In this document: positions 1 through 11,615 of the stretch, one piece after another | Position numbering within the stretch: position 1 is the first letter of the stretch | How the letters are laid out: each line of letters opens with the position of its first letter | NCBI GenBank assembly: GCA_021521415.1 | Contig: JAIQDT010001657.1 | Coordinates: 469,415-533,414, forward strand | Direction of reading: 5' to 3' | DNA length: 64,000 nucleotides | Source: Bidens hawaiensis | Taxonomy: Eukaryota; Streptophyta; Magnoliopsida; Asterales; Asteraceae | The notes under the pieces: model-generated | Told to the model about the DNA's origin: nothing | Database searches by the model: none | Seen by the model: the letters and a program-made list of their open reading frames with translations, nothing else | Translations under genes and position numbers: made by a program

Positions 1-182
1 AATAATATTTGATTATTTGTACTAGCAAATGTTGCATTAGCATTATACTTTTGCCCATTGCTGTTTTTCAGATTATAATCTTATACAAACAATTTTGGCG
101 ATTACAAGCTCTTTGAAGGCTTATGTTGTAGAGCCGGCTCGTTTATGATCAAAATTTTGTATTTCTTACACATTGATATATA

Positions 183-903
183 CTAGATGGGTGCCCGCGC
201 GATGCAGCGGGAAACGCAGACCTTAGTAATCATGTAATAGATTTATGGGCGTTTATTGTTTTATTTAAACGTAAAACCGTACGTTTGTTGGTATATTTGG
301 ATTAATCATTCTTATTTTAAACTCAAACCGCTATCAATGTACAAACCAAATCGGAACCGAATCGTTGATAATGATTCGGTTTGGTTGGTTTCAATTTTCA
401 ACGTTCCGGTTTCAGTTTTCGACAACAAAATACCATTACTAATGATTTGGCTCACGGTTTAACTCAAAACCATCAAAATTGGACCACAAAAATTGTCATT
501 TTTATAACTTAAACAAACTATGGCAATATCATACTCAAATTAAAGAGAATTAAACGCTCATTTTTATAGTGCAATTTTAAAAAAAAAATATTATCGTACG
601 AAAAAGTTATGATCGTTTGAAAATCGTGGGGGAAATTGGGTTAAAAGTGAAATTAAAAAAAGTAAATATGCAAAAGATAAAGATTAAATTTATAATTATT
701 CTCTGAATTTACAAAAGCATCAATAAAGTTGAAGGACTAAGATTGTAACCATCATTGATAAAGATGTAAAACACGTGATATTTAAGTGTGCAATTACCAC
801 ATTGTCCCTCTTTATAGTTGTACCATGTGCTTAAATGATTGTAAATCCCTTAAAAACCACCGTCTTAATTTACCCATCTTTCACTCATTATATATAGTAT
901 AGA
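183..903 (-). mobile_element. Non-autonomous Helitron
   Basis: Read on the minus strand, the element starts with TC (TCTATACTATATATAATG) and ends with a GC-rich hairpin (CCCGC, 8-nt loop, GCGGG) about ten bases before a terminal CTAG. It is flanked by A and T, as expected of Helitrons, which insert between A and T without target duplication. It is about 720 bp and carries no Rep/helicase coding. It lies in an intron or the flank of the HGH1-like gene. The downstream duplicated block contains only its last ~65 bp, so the duplication breakpoint falls inside it. The 1-182 stretch to its left shows nothing I can identify. Confidence 0.65.
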
Positions 904-1204
904 TATAGATAAAAACTAAAAATAAGATTCGTAACATACCTATAATGTAGAATTTATAAACTATAGAATTCATAATTCATGCATATTAATATTTGGGCTT
1001 CGCTTCTAAACACTTTAAACTAAAATTTAAAATTTGGTAGGTGCATATTCAATTTCTCATTAACACATGCCATTCGGCTTTTAGTTACACATATGTGTGT
1101 ATGTGTGTGTACTTATGTATATTTGGATTTTGTAATGTTTATATTGAATAATGTATGTTTATTGATTATTTGACGATTTATTGTCTGAAACTATACTTAT
1201 GTAG

Positions 1205-2144
1205 GTATCTGGGACTATACGGAATTGTTGTTTTGAAGCAGATAATCAGTTACAAAATCTGCTTTTAATATCTGAGTTTCTTTGGCCTGCTTTGCTTCTA
1301 CCTGTTGCTGGAAACAAGGTGATTTATTTTATTTTATTTTTGACGAAATATTTATATTTTTTATTTCATTTTTCTAAAAGGTGGATTTTTTATTGCATGT
1401 TTAGGTGTATAATGAACAGGATACTTCAAAAATGCCTCTTGAACTCGGAAGTGCACTCTCGATCGAGCGTGAACCAGTTACTGATCCAGAAATCCGTATT
1501 CAAGCGTTGGAAGCTATTTACTTAATTACAATACAGGTCATATTAACCACAAATTACCTTTTTACTTCATTATATGCTACTTTTATATAATCTTTTTTGT
1601 GATTGTGATGTTTTAGGGTGCGGGTCGAAGGGCGTTTTGGTCAGTGAATGGGCCACGGATACTTCAAGTTGGGTATGAGGAGGAAGACGACCCGAAAGTG
1701 ATGGGTGCTTATGAGCAAATTGGCTCTTTGGTATATTTCCTATATTATCTCATAACATAATAACTAACTTATTGGCGTAAAATAGAAGCTTATATTTTGT
1801 TACTTACAGCATACCAGTTTTTGCTTATTTTTTACAAATTGCTGACGTGGCATCTTATTTGTCATTTGCATCTAATAATTAATTTTAGAGACAAATTTTA
1901 TATATCCTCAAAACTTGCAAAATATGTATATACAAAGTATGTTGAATTAAATATTTTATGTATGTTGCACGCGTATCACATATTCACATTGCATCACATT
2001 TTCTTGCAGTTTTCGTATACAAAAGCAAATAGTTTTTTGCACATGTGTTCAAACGCGCGTAACTAAACATATCTTGATTCTCTGGTTCTGCAGCTAGTTG
2101 AAGGTAATGACACCGAGGAAGGATCCACGCAGACATCCTCATAG
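1205..2144 (+). CDS. HGH1: HGH1-like protein (DUF383/DUF384), 3' exons only
   Basis: Four exons, 1205-1318, 1405-1536, 1617-1730 and 2094-2144, join in one frame with GT-AG introns and end in TAG. They encode the C-terminal part of an HGH1 homologue, including GTIRNCCFEAD, LLPVAGNK, the PLELGSALSIEREP segment and GAGRRAFWSVNGPRILQVGYE. HGH1 proteins are armadillo-like cytosolic factors; in yeast HGH1 acts as a chaperone for eEF2 folding. That role is family knowledge and is not visible here. The first three exons are 38, 44 and 38 codons, all phase 0. Upstream exons are not seen and probably lie left of the window, so this is a partial gene. No lesion is seen in the four exons. Confidence 0.82.
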
Positions 2145-3013
2145 TATGCATCAAAATCCCATGTTTTTTTGTCAAATGGCTTCTAAATGTTTTTGTGATT
2201 TGCAACAACATTTAGATGTTATGTTTGTATGAGGCTGCCTTAGCTCAAGCACATTCATGATTCATCAGCTCCCAGAATGTAATGTAGCATAGAGATGTGC
2301 TTAAACTCATGATACTTTTACTTATACCTTTATTTTTTTCATATAACAAATGTATTACTGTGTTATATTTTATGATTGTGATATTACTGTGTTTGTTTGG
2401 ATGTAGTATTGTGGTGTTAGTTTTTCAAGGGTCTAATATGGGAGGTAAATTGTGTACAACAATTTTTTTTTTTAATTTAAAACCAAAAAGAAAAAAAATA
2501 ATAATATACTTTATTACTTTATATGTTTATATAACTAAGACAGTTCGGCCGGGATAGGAGTAATATGGTTCGGTTATGGGTTGAAAAAGTTCAAAAACGG
2601 CTTCATGGACTCACGTTTCGTTTTCAAACCTTTACATGTCTTTTATGCCTTTGAGGTGTTATCTTTGCTTCTTTGAAGCTTGAACCTGATGTAATTTAAA
2701 TGAAACCAAAAACGGTTTAGGAAAGCAAGTACATTAATCAAGTTTCAACTAAAACAATATATCGTGTTCTCTGTATCAAGATTCATAATGTGATATCTTT
2801 GGGAACATTCAAAAGAGATGATTCTAATGTCATAAATAAACGCAAAACTGAACCATTATTGTGTTTCACTAGAGAGATCCAAAAACTAACAAGATGACTG
2901 TCAAAATATGAGTTATAATTCAATTCTACACAACTTAAGACAAAATGCTAACCAGTGAGATTAAATGTTAAACAAGGTTAATAATTAAATTACCAATTAG
3001 AAGAAAACAACAT
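2145..3013. other. 3' UTR and AT-rich intergenic DNA
   Basis: Downstream of the HGH1 stop there is AT-rich sequence with a T run near 2462 and no convincing coding potential. It is repeated without visible change at 13989-14857. Confidence 0.6.
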
Positions 3014-3086
3014 GGGGATGTAGCTCAAATGGTAGAGCGCTCCCTTTGCATGCGAGAGGCACGGGGTTCGATCCCCCAACATTTTT
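3014..3086 (+). tRNA. tRNA-Ala (anticodon TGC), degenerate
   Basis: The sequence starts GGGGATGTAGCTCAAATGG and has the D arm, the anticodon loop TTTGCAT and a T arm with GGTTCGATCCCC, matching plant tRNA-Ala(TGC). The fourth anticodon-stem pair is C-C instead of G-C. The 3' acceptor half is replaced by a T-rich run that can pair only by G-T wobble, with a 1-nt register change. A and B box promoters remain, so transcription is possible, but a functional tRNA is doubtful. An identical copy lies at 14858. Confidence 0.7.
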
Positions 3087-3703
3087 TATATAAAAGTCAA
3101 ATTATTTTATAGTTTATTACACATCTTTTGCAACGGGTTAGTTAGTTCCTGCACATATTCCATACTAATTGTTTTTTTCTAGTTGTAAATAGAAATTACA
3201 GAATATAAAAAGATTATCTAGATCAATTCTTGTAACAAGATTATTGTGTCATTTTTAACTTGTACCCTATTACCGAATAAGACTTGACGCCACCCGGAAC
3301 TTGATTAAACAAGGCCCGACTTACTCGAACTTTGAACCCTATTGCATGTAAATGGGTTGTATATGGTTAGAAAAGCTCCCAAATTACGTTCATCCAATTA
3401 ACCGGAATTTCCCATAATATAATTCTTGAATTTTATTAGTACTACCATTTTACAACCCAAAGTGACTTTGTTATCACTATTTTTTGTTTTTCTTTTGCTA
3501 TTATCTAAAGTGTATGGTATGTGTTTTTACTATCCATGTTTTCTTTACAAGCTAAAGAAGTGTTTTCTCGGAATGGACTTTTTTATCACGGTATCTAGAT
3601 TGTTTTTTATTCTTTTGCTACAATGTACAATGAATGGTATGTGTTCTTGCTGTCAATCTTTTTTACTAAGAAGTTAGGGGCTGGTCTTGGTGAGACTGAT
3701 TAG
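3087..3703. other. Intergenic DNA ending at the element 1 insertion site
   Basis: There is no supported gene. The last five bases, ATTAG (3699-3703), would be the target duplication of element 1. The same sequence at 15543-15547 continues uninterrupted into GGAAGAGTG, which is the empty site. Confidence 0.6.
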
Positions 3704-4680
3704 TGAAGAAACACTAACCGGACCCCGGGCAGATTACGGGTAACCTGGGGGTTAGATAGATGTTTCCCACGAGGGGTTAGACCCGGCAAAGATGGTTCTT
3801 CTGATAACCTGCAAAACAGACCGTGAGCTCGTCACTGAGAAGGGGGGGGGGGGTTCCTCCTTGTGACCACCCTCCGGCGTGAGAATCAGACTAGATTGCT
3901 CTTTAAATATAAATGTATATTAAGAGATTGCTAGAGCAGATATCAGGTGTAATATGATGATAATATGATAAGATCAGATGATCATACCATTTGGGGTATT
4001 TATAGCCGAAGGTAGGTTTCCAAGGAGGTGTGGCCGGCTGAATAGTATTCCTGTTCTACCAACTGTGGCCTACGCACGTGCCCTGCTGGTAGTTGGTGGG
4101 TAGGCAGCGGCTGATAGTGACCAGGCCTGCTGTGTACTATTCCTTTTCCACCAACTGCCGGCTATGCACGTGGTATGACAGGAGTTGGTGAGTAGGCAGC
4201 GGCTAATAGTGACATACAGTACAAGAGCATGCTGCTCGCCATACTGTTGTCGATAAGCTGTCGTATCTTTGGTCAGATCTTTTGCCCATACCTCGTCAGG
4301 TACAGTACAGAAGATCTTCCCGTATCGTACGGACTGGCTTAGTTGGGCGGGAGTATTCCCCCTCCCGCCTTTGTGCAGGATTGTTCCCAGCTTTGCTCAT
4401 TCCTTCAGGTGACACTGAATGAGAGCTAAGTGCCTTGTGCGTGTAGCCTTGCTGCGCGGGTGGCCTTCCCTGATGGCTTGTATCCGCAACTGCGGGGAAC
4501 AGGCAGAGTCCTTCACCATTGGGAGGCATTTCCTGCGGGAACAGCTTGCGTACTGCGCGTAAGGACGTCACGTCTCTGAGCATGGTGGGTCCTATGGATC
4601 CAGTTGGTTTCTGCGCAGACGTTTCTCTTCAAGGTGAGTCTTGCGGGTCCAACTGGGCTCTGCTGGGACCTACCTCTTCA
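3704..4680 (-). repeat. 3' LTR of element 1 (left)
   Basis: It begins TGAAGAAACACTAACC and ends CCTCTTCA. It contains a 12-base G run (about 3842-3853) and a minus-strand TATAAATA at 3997-4004. Just inside it (4681-4692) the minus strand reads as a purine-rich GGGGGG tract, the polypurine tract that primes plus-strand synthesis. Confidence 0.85.
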
Positions 4681-5070
4681 AGTCCCCCCAGTCCAATGTT
4701 CTTCTCATGAATGTTTAATAAAGTGAGGTGAACTTTTGGACTTAAAGGGTTTTGAAAAGGGTTTTTTAAGGTTTTCCATGGGGATTCTTCCCGCGGAAGT
4801 CCTTGTCACTTGCAGAAATTCCCGACTTTCCTGCTTGATCTTTGGGTATGATGCGGGTAGGTCTGTAACCTCCTCGCAAGTCAGGAGCGTTGAGTCCCAC
4901 TTGTGTGGATTCTCCATGAGGTTTTGGTAGTTTTGAACATAGTGATCAATTATGTTAAAACCACCAATTCCATCCTGGAGCTTCAAACAATGTAGTTCTC
5001 GACGTTCCCGCTATGCGGGGATGTTATTTCCGCTTCCGCAAGCATTGCCCAGAAGGATCCTTCTTGGTTT

Positions 5071-5447
5071 CAATTCCCTGCGGAGCGCTAGGTATGTGAA
5101 GGGTTTTGCCTTAACACTGTACCCGCGCTCGTCTTACGGTTACTTTACTTCCAAGGTATTCCTGGCGTCAATTCCCTGCGGGTGCTAGGTATGTGAAGGG
5201 TTTTGCCTTAACACTGCACCCGCACCCGTCTTATGGTTACTTGGTTGCCAAGGTATTCCTGGCTTCAATTCCCTGCGGGTGCTAGGTATGTGAAGGGTTT
5301 TGCCTTAACACTGTACCCGCACCCGTCTTATAGTTACTTGGTTGCCAAGTATTCTTGGCTTCAATTCCCTGCAGGTGCTAAGTATGTGAAGGGTTTTGCC
5401 TTAACACTGTACCCGCACCCGTCTTATGGTTACTTGGTTGCCAAGGT
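5071..5447. repeat. About 97-bp tandem repeat, four units
   Basis: Units start with CAATTCCCTGC at 5071, 5169, 5266 and 5362. Each contains GTGAAGGGTTTTGCCTTAAC and a GTTACTTGGTTGCC-like end. The array lies between the polypurine tract and the promoter of the antisense gene. Element 2 has five units at the same place. Confidence 0.85.
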
Positions 5448-5791
5448 AAGGGGTATTTTCCCGCTTACTTTTGAATCTTTTTGAATTTTTTTCGAAATTC
5501 GAAGAGTTGGTGAAAGGATAAGAACAGTCCAAACCTCTGAAACGTCGTGCGACGGTTTCTTCTGACTGTGTCAGGACGTGCAGGAAGTTATGGTGACGTG
5601 ACAGTACATGGTCATTCCAGACGCTTTTTCAGGCGCGTGGGCGCGATTTTTCGAGCGCGTGGCCGCGAAATTAATGGTACGCGTCCTTTCAACAGCTGTT
5701 GCCAGCTTGCTTTTTGCCACGTGTCATAGTTTCATTGCACCTTCGATTTCTCTCTCTTCCGCATTAAATTCATCGCATTAATTGCGATTAG

Positions 5792-5799
5792 TATATAAA
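5792..5799 (+). promoter_or_regulatory. TATA box of the antisense gene, element 1
   Basis: TATATAAA lies about 130 bp before the ATG at 5924, followed by a pyrimidine-rich leader (CACTTTCACTCTTCTCTTC). CACGTG-type motifs occur about 70-80 bp upstream (near 5718). Both are conserved in element 2. Confidence 0.55.
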
Positions 5800-5923
5800 G
5801 GAGGAGAGGGTTCTTTGTAATCCACACTTTCACTCTTCTCTTCATCTTCAAAACGATTTCCGGCGAATGCTCACCTTTCAGTCGAGCATTCTCTTGAAAT
5901 CGTTTTCTTCTTTCATCTGCAAG

Positions 5924-8900
5924 ATGTCTTCTCGTGATCTCGAATATACAGCCCAGGAGGCTGGGGTGTTTGCCGATGACAAGAGTACTGCTGGCGAGTG
6001 CCAGTGTGCTCTGCCTGTCGATCTGTATCAGTACATCGTCAGGAAGTTCATGCTCGAGTCTCTCGAGCCTAAGTTTCCTGAACCCCATCAGACGGTGTAT
6101 GATGCCCCCAGAGCAAGATCGGGGTATATGCTGCATTCTTTGTGTATGGGAATCTTAGGTTCCCATTGACAAAGTTTGTGTACCGTGTCCTGGAGAGGCA
6201 CGGTGTGCACCTGACCGAGGTGCATCCGATGGCGATCGCCAAGATTCGCCACTTCGAGTGGGTGTGCCGGATACTGGGCATTGAGCCCTTCGTCGACCGC
6301 CTGATGACCTTCTACTCTTGGAGGTGCATCCAGGGGTGGTATATGCTGATAACCCGGATTAAGGGTTTGAAGATTTGCGCAACCGAGCGCAGTCTTCGCT
6401 CATGGAAGCGGGAGTTCTTCTACATCTCCGCTCGCGCCATCCCCCTTGCCATGAAATTCAAGAATGGGCAAGCACTTCCCAGCCTTCACGCCTCCAACTA
6501 CCAGGAGGCGGAATGGTTTGCGAAGATATCCCGAGTCCAATCTCCGGTTTACCGGTTTGCGGAGTCCGGGATGGTGATGCTGGGGATGAGCCGGGTGTGG
6601 AAGGATGCGGATGCGCAAAAGATCCCAATCGTCATTGAATACGGTTCAAACTCTGTTCCTTACGGTATGCTCTGTTTCTTTTTGTTAATTTAGAATCTCT
6701 TCTAACTTCTTTCCTGTTTATTTCAGAGGGGAACGACTTGCAGTCGCTCATGTACCCGCGGGAGGCTGACAGTCCCGCTCGGATGGGTACTCGCGCTCTA
6801 GACGAGAATGAGTTGCCCATCCTAGAACAAACGGCGGATCGGTTCGTGGAGGTCTACCCGCTAGGCCACGAGATCCTGAGCGCCAGGCGGCCAGGTAAGG
6901 CGCTATTTAACCCTCCACCTCTCAATGTTGAAACCTCTGCTGGAATTCCTCTAATCGTATGTTCTGATGAGGAATCCGCAGATGGTCCTCCGTTGGTGCG
7001 GAAGAAGAAGGCTGCCGGCGGGAAGGGGAAGGAGAAGGTGGCCTCCACTGCCGATCCGGTGCCTCGGTCTGATTCGGAGACCGAGAGCGAAGAGGTGGCG
7101 GGGAATCCCGGTGGTGATAAGACCACCTCTCCGGAGGCTGCGACAATTGCCACCTCCGGAGAGCCCAGGATGACAATGGTGAGCGGCGTGAAGAGGCCGG
7201 CTCCATCGGGTTCATCCCCGCCTGTCCGTACATTTAGGCTCAAGAAAACCCGTAAGTACAAACTTTATTTATCTTTAACTTCATAGCTTTTCGTCATTAA
7301 CACTATCTTCTTTGTGCAGGCGTGGATGTTGACGCATTCCAGGGTGGAGCGCAGAGGAGTATCCCTCCGCCCATGACGGTAGGCTTGGTCAGCCTACCTG
7401 AGGCGACGACCCAGGCGGCTGCGCCTGCGCCTGCTTCCGCTGGTTCAGTTGCTCACTCCGTTGAGCCGACTGTTCCAGCTGTGATGACCTCACCGCCGGC
7501 TGTCAGTGCCATTTTTACCGCATCTTTCACTGAGCCGGCGGTTACTTTTGCTACGAATTCCGCAGTGGCGACCACGGCGGCCGCCACCATGCCTCCTCCG
7601 TCATCGGCAACGACGGCCGATCCGTCAGGTATGCATGGGGCTTCTCGCCAACCTCTGCCTCCTTCCCATCTACCTGACCTCTTGGACGGATTTCCCTTGG
7701 GTTCAGGTGATGGGTTTGGCGGCTATCGACCTGTTATTGACCCTACAGGTGCGTAGGGTTCTTTTGGCCTTTTTATATTTTTATCATCTTTTCCTAACTG
7801 CCTTTTGTTTTTTGCAGTGTCGGATTCCAATGAAGTGTATGTTCCAAGATGGAACATTCGCCGAGGAACAACCCTTCGCACCCCTGTGGAGTGCGTGGAG
7901 TGGGCTCGTTACGCTACTCCCAGTGGTGCGTTGGGGGAAGCCATGGCTAGCTACCAGGAGGGTAGGCTAACCAATGAGCTTCGGGTTCTCCTGGCCCGGA
8001 TGCAGCCGCGCGTCGAGCTGCTTTGTCGTGAAAACGACAAGTTAAAAGCAGCTCGCCTTCAAGAAGTAGCTCGGGCGCGGGCTGTCCGGGAGGAGAACGT
8101 AAAGCTTACCGCAGCTGCTGCGGAAAAGGAGAAGGCCTTCAAGGCCCTCGAGGTTGAAGTTCAGGCCCGGCTCGAGGCCCGTTCCAAGGCTGCCCAGGCT
8201 GTTAACGAACAGCTTCGGCTAGCTAAGGAAACTGCAAGGAACGCAACCGAGAGGGCCACCAAGGCTGAAGCTGTTGCTGAGCCTCTACGCGTGGAGAATG
8301 AAGAGCTTAAAGCCAAATTAGAGGCTCTCCAGCAGGCTCATGATGCCTTGGCGATGGAAGACGCCAAAAAGCTCCAAGAGATCTTGGACCAGAGGGGGTG
8401 CTTGACCACACTGAGCGGAAGCTAAAGGGCGTCGAAGAGGCTGCGGCTAAAGAAATGTTGCTTGCCAACCTCAATAAAAGTGAAGCCGAACGCGCCCGTA
8501 ACGAAGCTCAAGCTGCCCTCCAAGAAGCTCTGGTTGCCAAGGAATGGCTTCTTCGAGAAGCGTTGTCTCAGGTAAGCTTTTCATGTCTTTACGCTTTTCT
8601 TTGTAAATAGAAAAGGTTCTGATACTTGTATATTTTCTTTTTTGTAGGTTGTGCATCGGGTCTTCACGGAGACGTCTTATGACGATGCTATGAGCGCAGC
8701 CCTCAACGCTTCTCATGAGGATGGGGAAAAGGCCGGCTTCCTGCTTGATCTAGGGTTCGTTAAGAAAGGCATCCCGCCTTCCAACTTCCCTTTGTATAAT
8801 GTTGATACTGAAGCTGTTTACGACCAAGCAGTGAATCAGTATGCCGCCTTCCCGCATCCGGTGGTGGATAAGGTGAACCAAGTTGCTGCTGCTGATGATG

Positions 8901-8983
8901 GGCTAGCTATCCTTAAAGCTTTCCTTGAACCGCCACGTTCTACTGATGGTGCGGGTCCAAGTGGAAGTGGCCCTGAAGCCTGA
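5924..8983 (+). pseudogene. Antisense extra gene of element 1 ('putative gypsy type transposon', Transposase_28-like), frameshifted
   Basis: Five exons (5924-6664, 6727-7251, 7320-7748, 7818-8571, 8648-8983) run opposite to gag. The N-terminal globular part has LYQYIVRKFMLESLEP, HPMAIAKIRHFEWVCRILG and SARAIPLAMKFKNGQALPSL. Next come a low-complexity Ala/Pro/Ser region, a long Ala/Glu/Lys-rich coiled coil (about 8000-8550) and a C-terminal segment with HRVFTETSYDDAMSAALNAS. Such proteins are annotated as 'putative gypsy type transposon' in plants; their function is unknown. Two one-base deletions relative to element 2 break the frame, near 6113 (exon 1) and in the G run at 8394-8398 (exon 4). 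Exon 1 also has about seven extra codons near its start. The exons match element 2 in splice position and phase. Confidence 0.75.
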
Positions 8984-9189
8984 TCCTGAAGATCCCTTCC
9001 CACTGCTAGGATAGATTTAGCTTGTATAGATTTATTTTCTTGTAGGCGGGTAGTTACCCGGCCATTCTTGTAATTAATATTATGAAATATAAATCTTTGT
9101 GCCGGTAAGACAGCTTCTTTCTCTGGATTCCTTGCTTTATAAACGTTATATGACTTGCATACTTTAGTTTAAATTAGCAATTTTCCAAG

Positions 9190-9800
9190 TGTGTATGATA
9201 AGTTAACCTTTGAACGTGGTAGATAATAGGTTGAAGTTTTGCTTCCTCTTTCGTGATTGTGCGGGTAGGACCGTCACTTGCACTTAGTAGGATGGCTAAA
9301 CTTTACCTACATCTGACCTGCGTGTAGGTTTTCCTCATCCTTTTGTTAGAAATTCTGTTTTAAATAAGTTTTCCGTTCGACGCGCGGTTGTCAATAGGCT
9401 CGGTTTCCTCTCATGATTTGTGCGGTTAGGACCGGCACTTTCATTTAGTTGACCAAAGTTTACCTATGACTGACATGCGTGAAGGTTTGCCGTTTTTTGG
9501 GTTTATGCGGGTTTTGCCGCCTTCCCCACGCAACGACTTTCCACGTAATTATGCTGTGAAAACCGGCATATCCGTGTTGAATAAATTAACCGTTCGACGC
9601 GCGGTTGTTAATAGGTTAGTGTTCAGTTTCCTCTATCATGATTCATGCGGATAGACCGGCACTTTCATTTAGTGGGATGACTGAACTTTACCCTTCAACT
9701 GACCTGCGTGAAGGTTTGTCGTTTTTTGGGTTTATGCGGGTTTTGCCGCCTTCCCCATGCAACGACTTTCACACTTATGTATGCGGTGAAAACCGGCATC
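9190..9800. repeat. Repeat region between the antisense gene and gag, element 1
   Basis: One copy of a ~145-bp unit (AAGTTAACCTTTGAACGTGG near 9192) is followed by about two copies of a ~230-bp unit that contains GTTCGACGCGCGGTTGT and GGGTTTATGCGGGTTTTGCC. Element 2 carries three and two copies respectively. No coding potential is supported. Confidence 0.65.
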
Positions 9801-9869
9801 AGTGTTGATAGTTCATAAAGTATAAATGTAAAATTATCAGCGTCGATGTTCTAAGGAGAATCATTTCCA

Positions 9870-10076
9870 TTAGAAGTGGCTCTGGGTCTTTTCTTTACAA
9901 ATTTGGAATTGATCTACATGCAAACTGTATAATTGAGCTCCCTTCCATGTTGGGATGGGAGTGCCATCGAGCCGATATGCACCTGGTTCGGGATCTCGTT
10001 CTTTACGCAGCATGTAGTCTCCACATTGAAGCTGCAATTTTATTCGTGTTTTCCCCAGCTGGGGTTCTACACGCAT
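9870..10076 (-). pseudogene. Integrase C-terminal relic, element 1
   Basis: A 68-residue open frame directly downstream of gag contains GDYMLRKERDPEPGAYRLDG followed by TPIPTWKG and LYSLHVDQF. This resembles the end of plant Ty3/gypsy integrases, where GAYRL(E)...GK(P)IPRTWN lies near the end of pol. The rest of pol is absent, so it marks the scar of a large internal deletion. The same relic is in element 2, so the deletion predates both insertions. Confidence 0.5.
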
Positions 10077-10091
10077 CAGCCTGCTCAGCGT

Positions 10092-11552
10092 TCATTGCGC
10101 CACGAGGTGCGCGAGCGTCCCATCTCTGACAAATGCTTCGACCATGTCCTTTACGTCTATGCATTCTTCAGTGTTGTGGCCTTTTGTCCTGTGAAAATCA
10201 CAGTATTTGCTCCGATCAGCATTGTGACGATGTCGGATTATTGGAGCCTTTGGCCATGGGAGCTCCTCAATGGCGAATATCTCGGTGACGCTTTTGGTGA
10301 GTGGCGTCCATCTGGAGTTCTGGTTTGACTGTACGTTATCCCTTCCGCCCAACCGATGTTGCAAGCCGGATGAGGTGTCAAAGTTTACCCTTGACTGCCA
10401 AATGCCTAGCTTCCGTTTTTTGTTTAATCGGGTGGTAAGGACGTTGTCTTCTCTTGTTTTCTGGGTGTAGAGGTTTGTGCTCTGTGGGAGATCTCTACCC
10501 AGTTGCTTCTCCGTTTCCGCAAAGCGTTTTGCTGCTGTCATGATGGCGTCCCATGTGGATGGCATGCCATCTTTACCCGTTAAGGTGCGGATGAGCTCTG
10601 GGCCGTTCGCGCCCTGGATGAAGGCAGCGCGAACAAGATCTTCGCTGATATTACCCAGACTTAGCTTCTTTGAGTTAAAGCGAGTGATGAAGTCTAGCAA
10701 AGATTCATCTTCCTCTCTAATGCATTTGAGGATTGTCCATTGCTCTTCGGTATACTTTCGTTGTTGGCTGAAGTGTTGGCTAAACTTCTGTTGGAAGTCT
10801 GCCCAGTCGTAGATGTGGTTGACCGGTAGACGATCGAACCACGCTCTAGCTGGCCCAACAAGCGTCATTTGGAACATGTAACACCACGTAGGTTCCGTCC
10901 AATTGCTGACGGTTGCCCCCGCTATGAATCTGTTCAAATGATCATCCGGGTCAGATATACCATCATATGTGCCTATGTTGGACATTTGTTTGACACTTTT
11001 TGGGGCAATTGCTTCCGCAATGTCCCTTGCAAATTTGGACGTTCCCGCATTTGCAACAGTTGGTCTAAATGTTTTGGAGAAGTCACGTGGGCTTCTACCT
11101 GTGTTTTTTGGTTTGAAGGCTTCTCCAAAACGCCTTCTCGGTTGGTAGTCCGTTTCTTTACGCTTCCCTTTTGCCCTGTGGCGAGGGTTCGCGTCGGTGT
11201 CGGATTCCTCCGAGTCGTCGTCCAAGTATTATTCGAAGTCGTCAGCCTGTTGGACGGAACGCAAGCGTTCGTCCAACTCAGCTTGGAATTCCTTCTGACG
11301 TGCCTCTGCCCATGCCTTAACTTCATCGAGTGTTTGGCGGGGGAGTCTTGTTCGTTTTTCTAACTGGGTATCGGTGAATCCCAGTGAGCGATTATTTACT
11401 GCACTTGCCCCAGCTTGGGTAACTGGAGTAGTGTTCGTAAAATTTACTTCACTTGCTCCGGCTTGGGTAACCGGGGTAGTGTTTGTAAAAACTGTGTAGC
11501 CGGTATTCCCCCTAGTAGTTGGGGTTGTGGTTACCGGAGTTTCTTTAACCAT
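10092..11552 (-). pseudogene. gag: Retrotransposon gag, element 1, with internal stop
   Basis: The frame starts at ATG 11552 and is interrupted by TAA at 11226-11228; the downstream part is 377 residues. The retrotrans_gag core has NIGTYDGISDPDDHLNRFIA, WCYMFQMTLVGPARAWFDRL, YDWADFQQKFSQHFSQQR and EDESLLDFITRFNSKKLSL. Near the C-terminus is a CX2H-type knuckle (KYCDFHRTKGHNTEECIDVK). Gag would form the particle and package RNA. The element 2 copy reads an Asp codon where the stop lies. The N-terminal part has two NTTPVTQAGAS repeats. Confidence 0.85.
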
Positions 11553-11599
11553 CTTTCCAGAAGTTTGAAAAAACTGAAAAGAAATGTTCTAGCTTTTAT

Positions 11600-11615
11600 G
11601 CACGGATGGAGCCAA
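11600..11615 (-). promoter_or_regulatory. Candidate primer-binding site, element 1
   Basis: On the minus strand TGGCTCCATCC starts one base inside the 5' LTR. Element 2 has TGGCGCCATCC, fitting a TGGCGCC-type primer-binding site; this copy has a substitution. The matching tRNA is not certain. Confidence 0.5.

Noticed and set aside
1..182. Possible upstream HGH1 exon after TTTTTCAG at about 72-79
   Set aside because: Translation of the following bases does not match the expected HGH1 segment convincingly and hits a stop.
1797..2066. 89-codon frame between HGH1 exons 3 and 4, and its copy at 13641
   Set aside because: It lies in an AT-rich intron with hydrophobic low-complexity translation; the HGH1 splice sites flank it.
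4705..4986. 93-codon minus-strand frame just inside the left LTR
   Set aside because: Disrupted in element 2 by indels and without recognisable motifs; treated as untranslated retrotransposon sequence.
6854..7261. Minus-strand open frames over exon 2 of the antisense gene
   Set aside because: GC-rich shadow frames; the plus strand has matching splice sites and phase in both elements.
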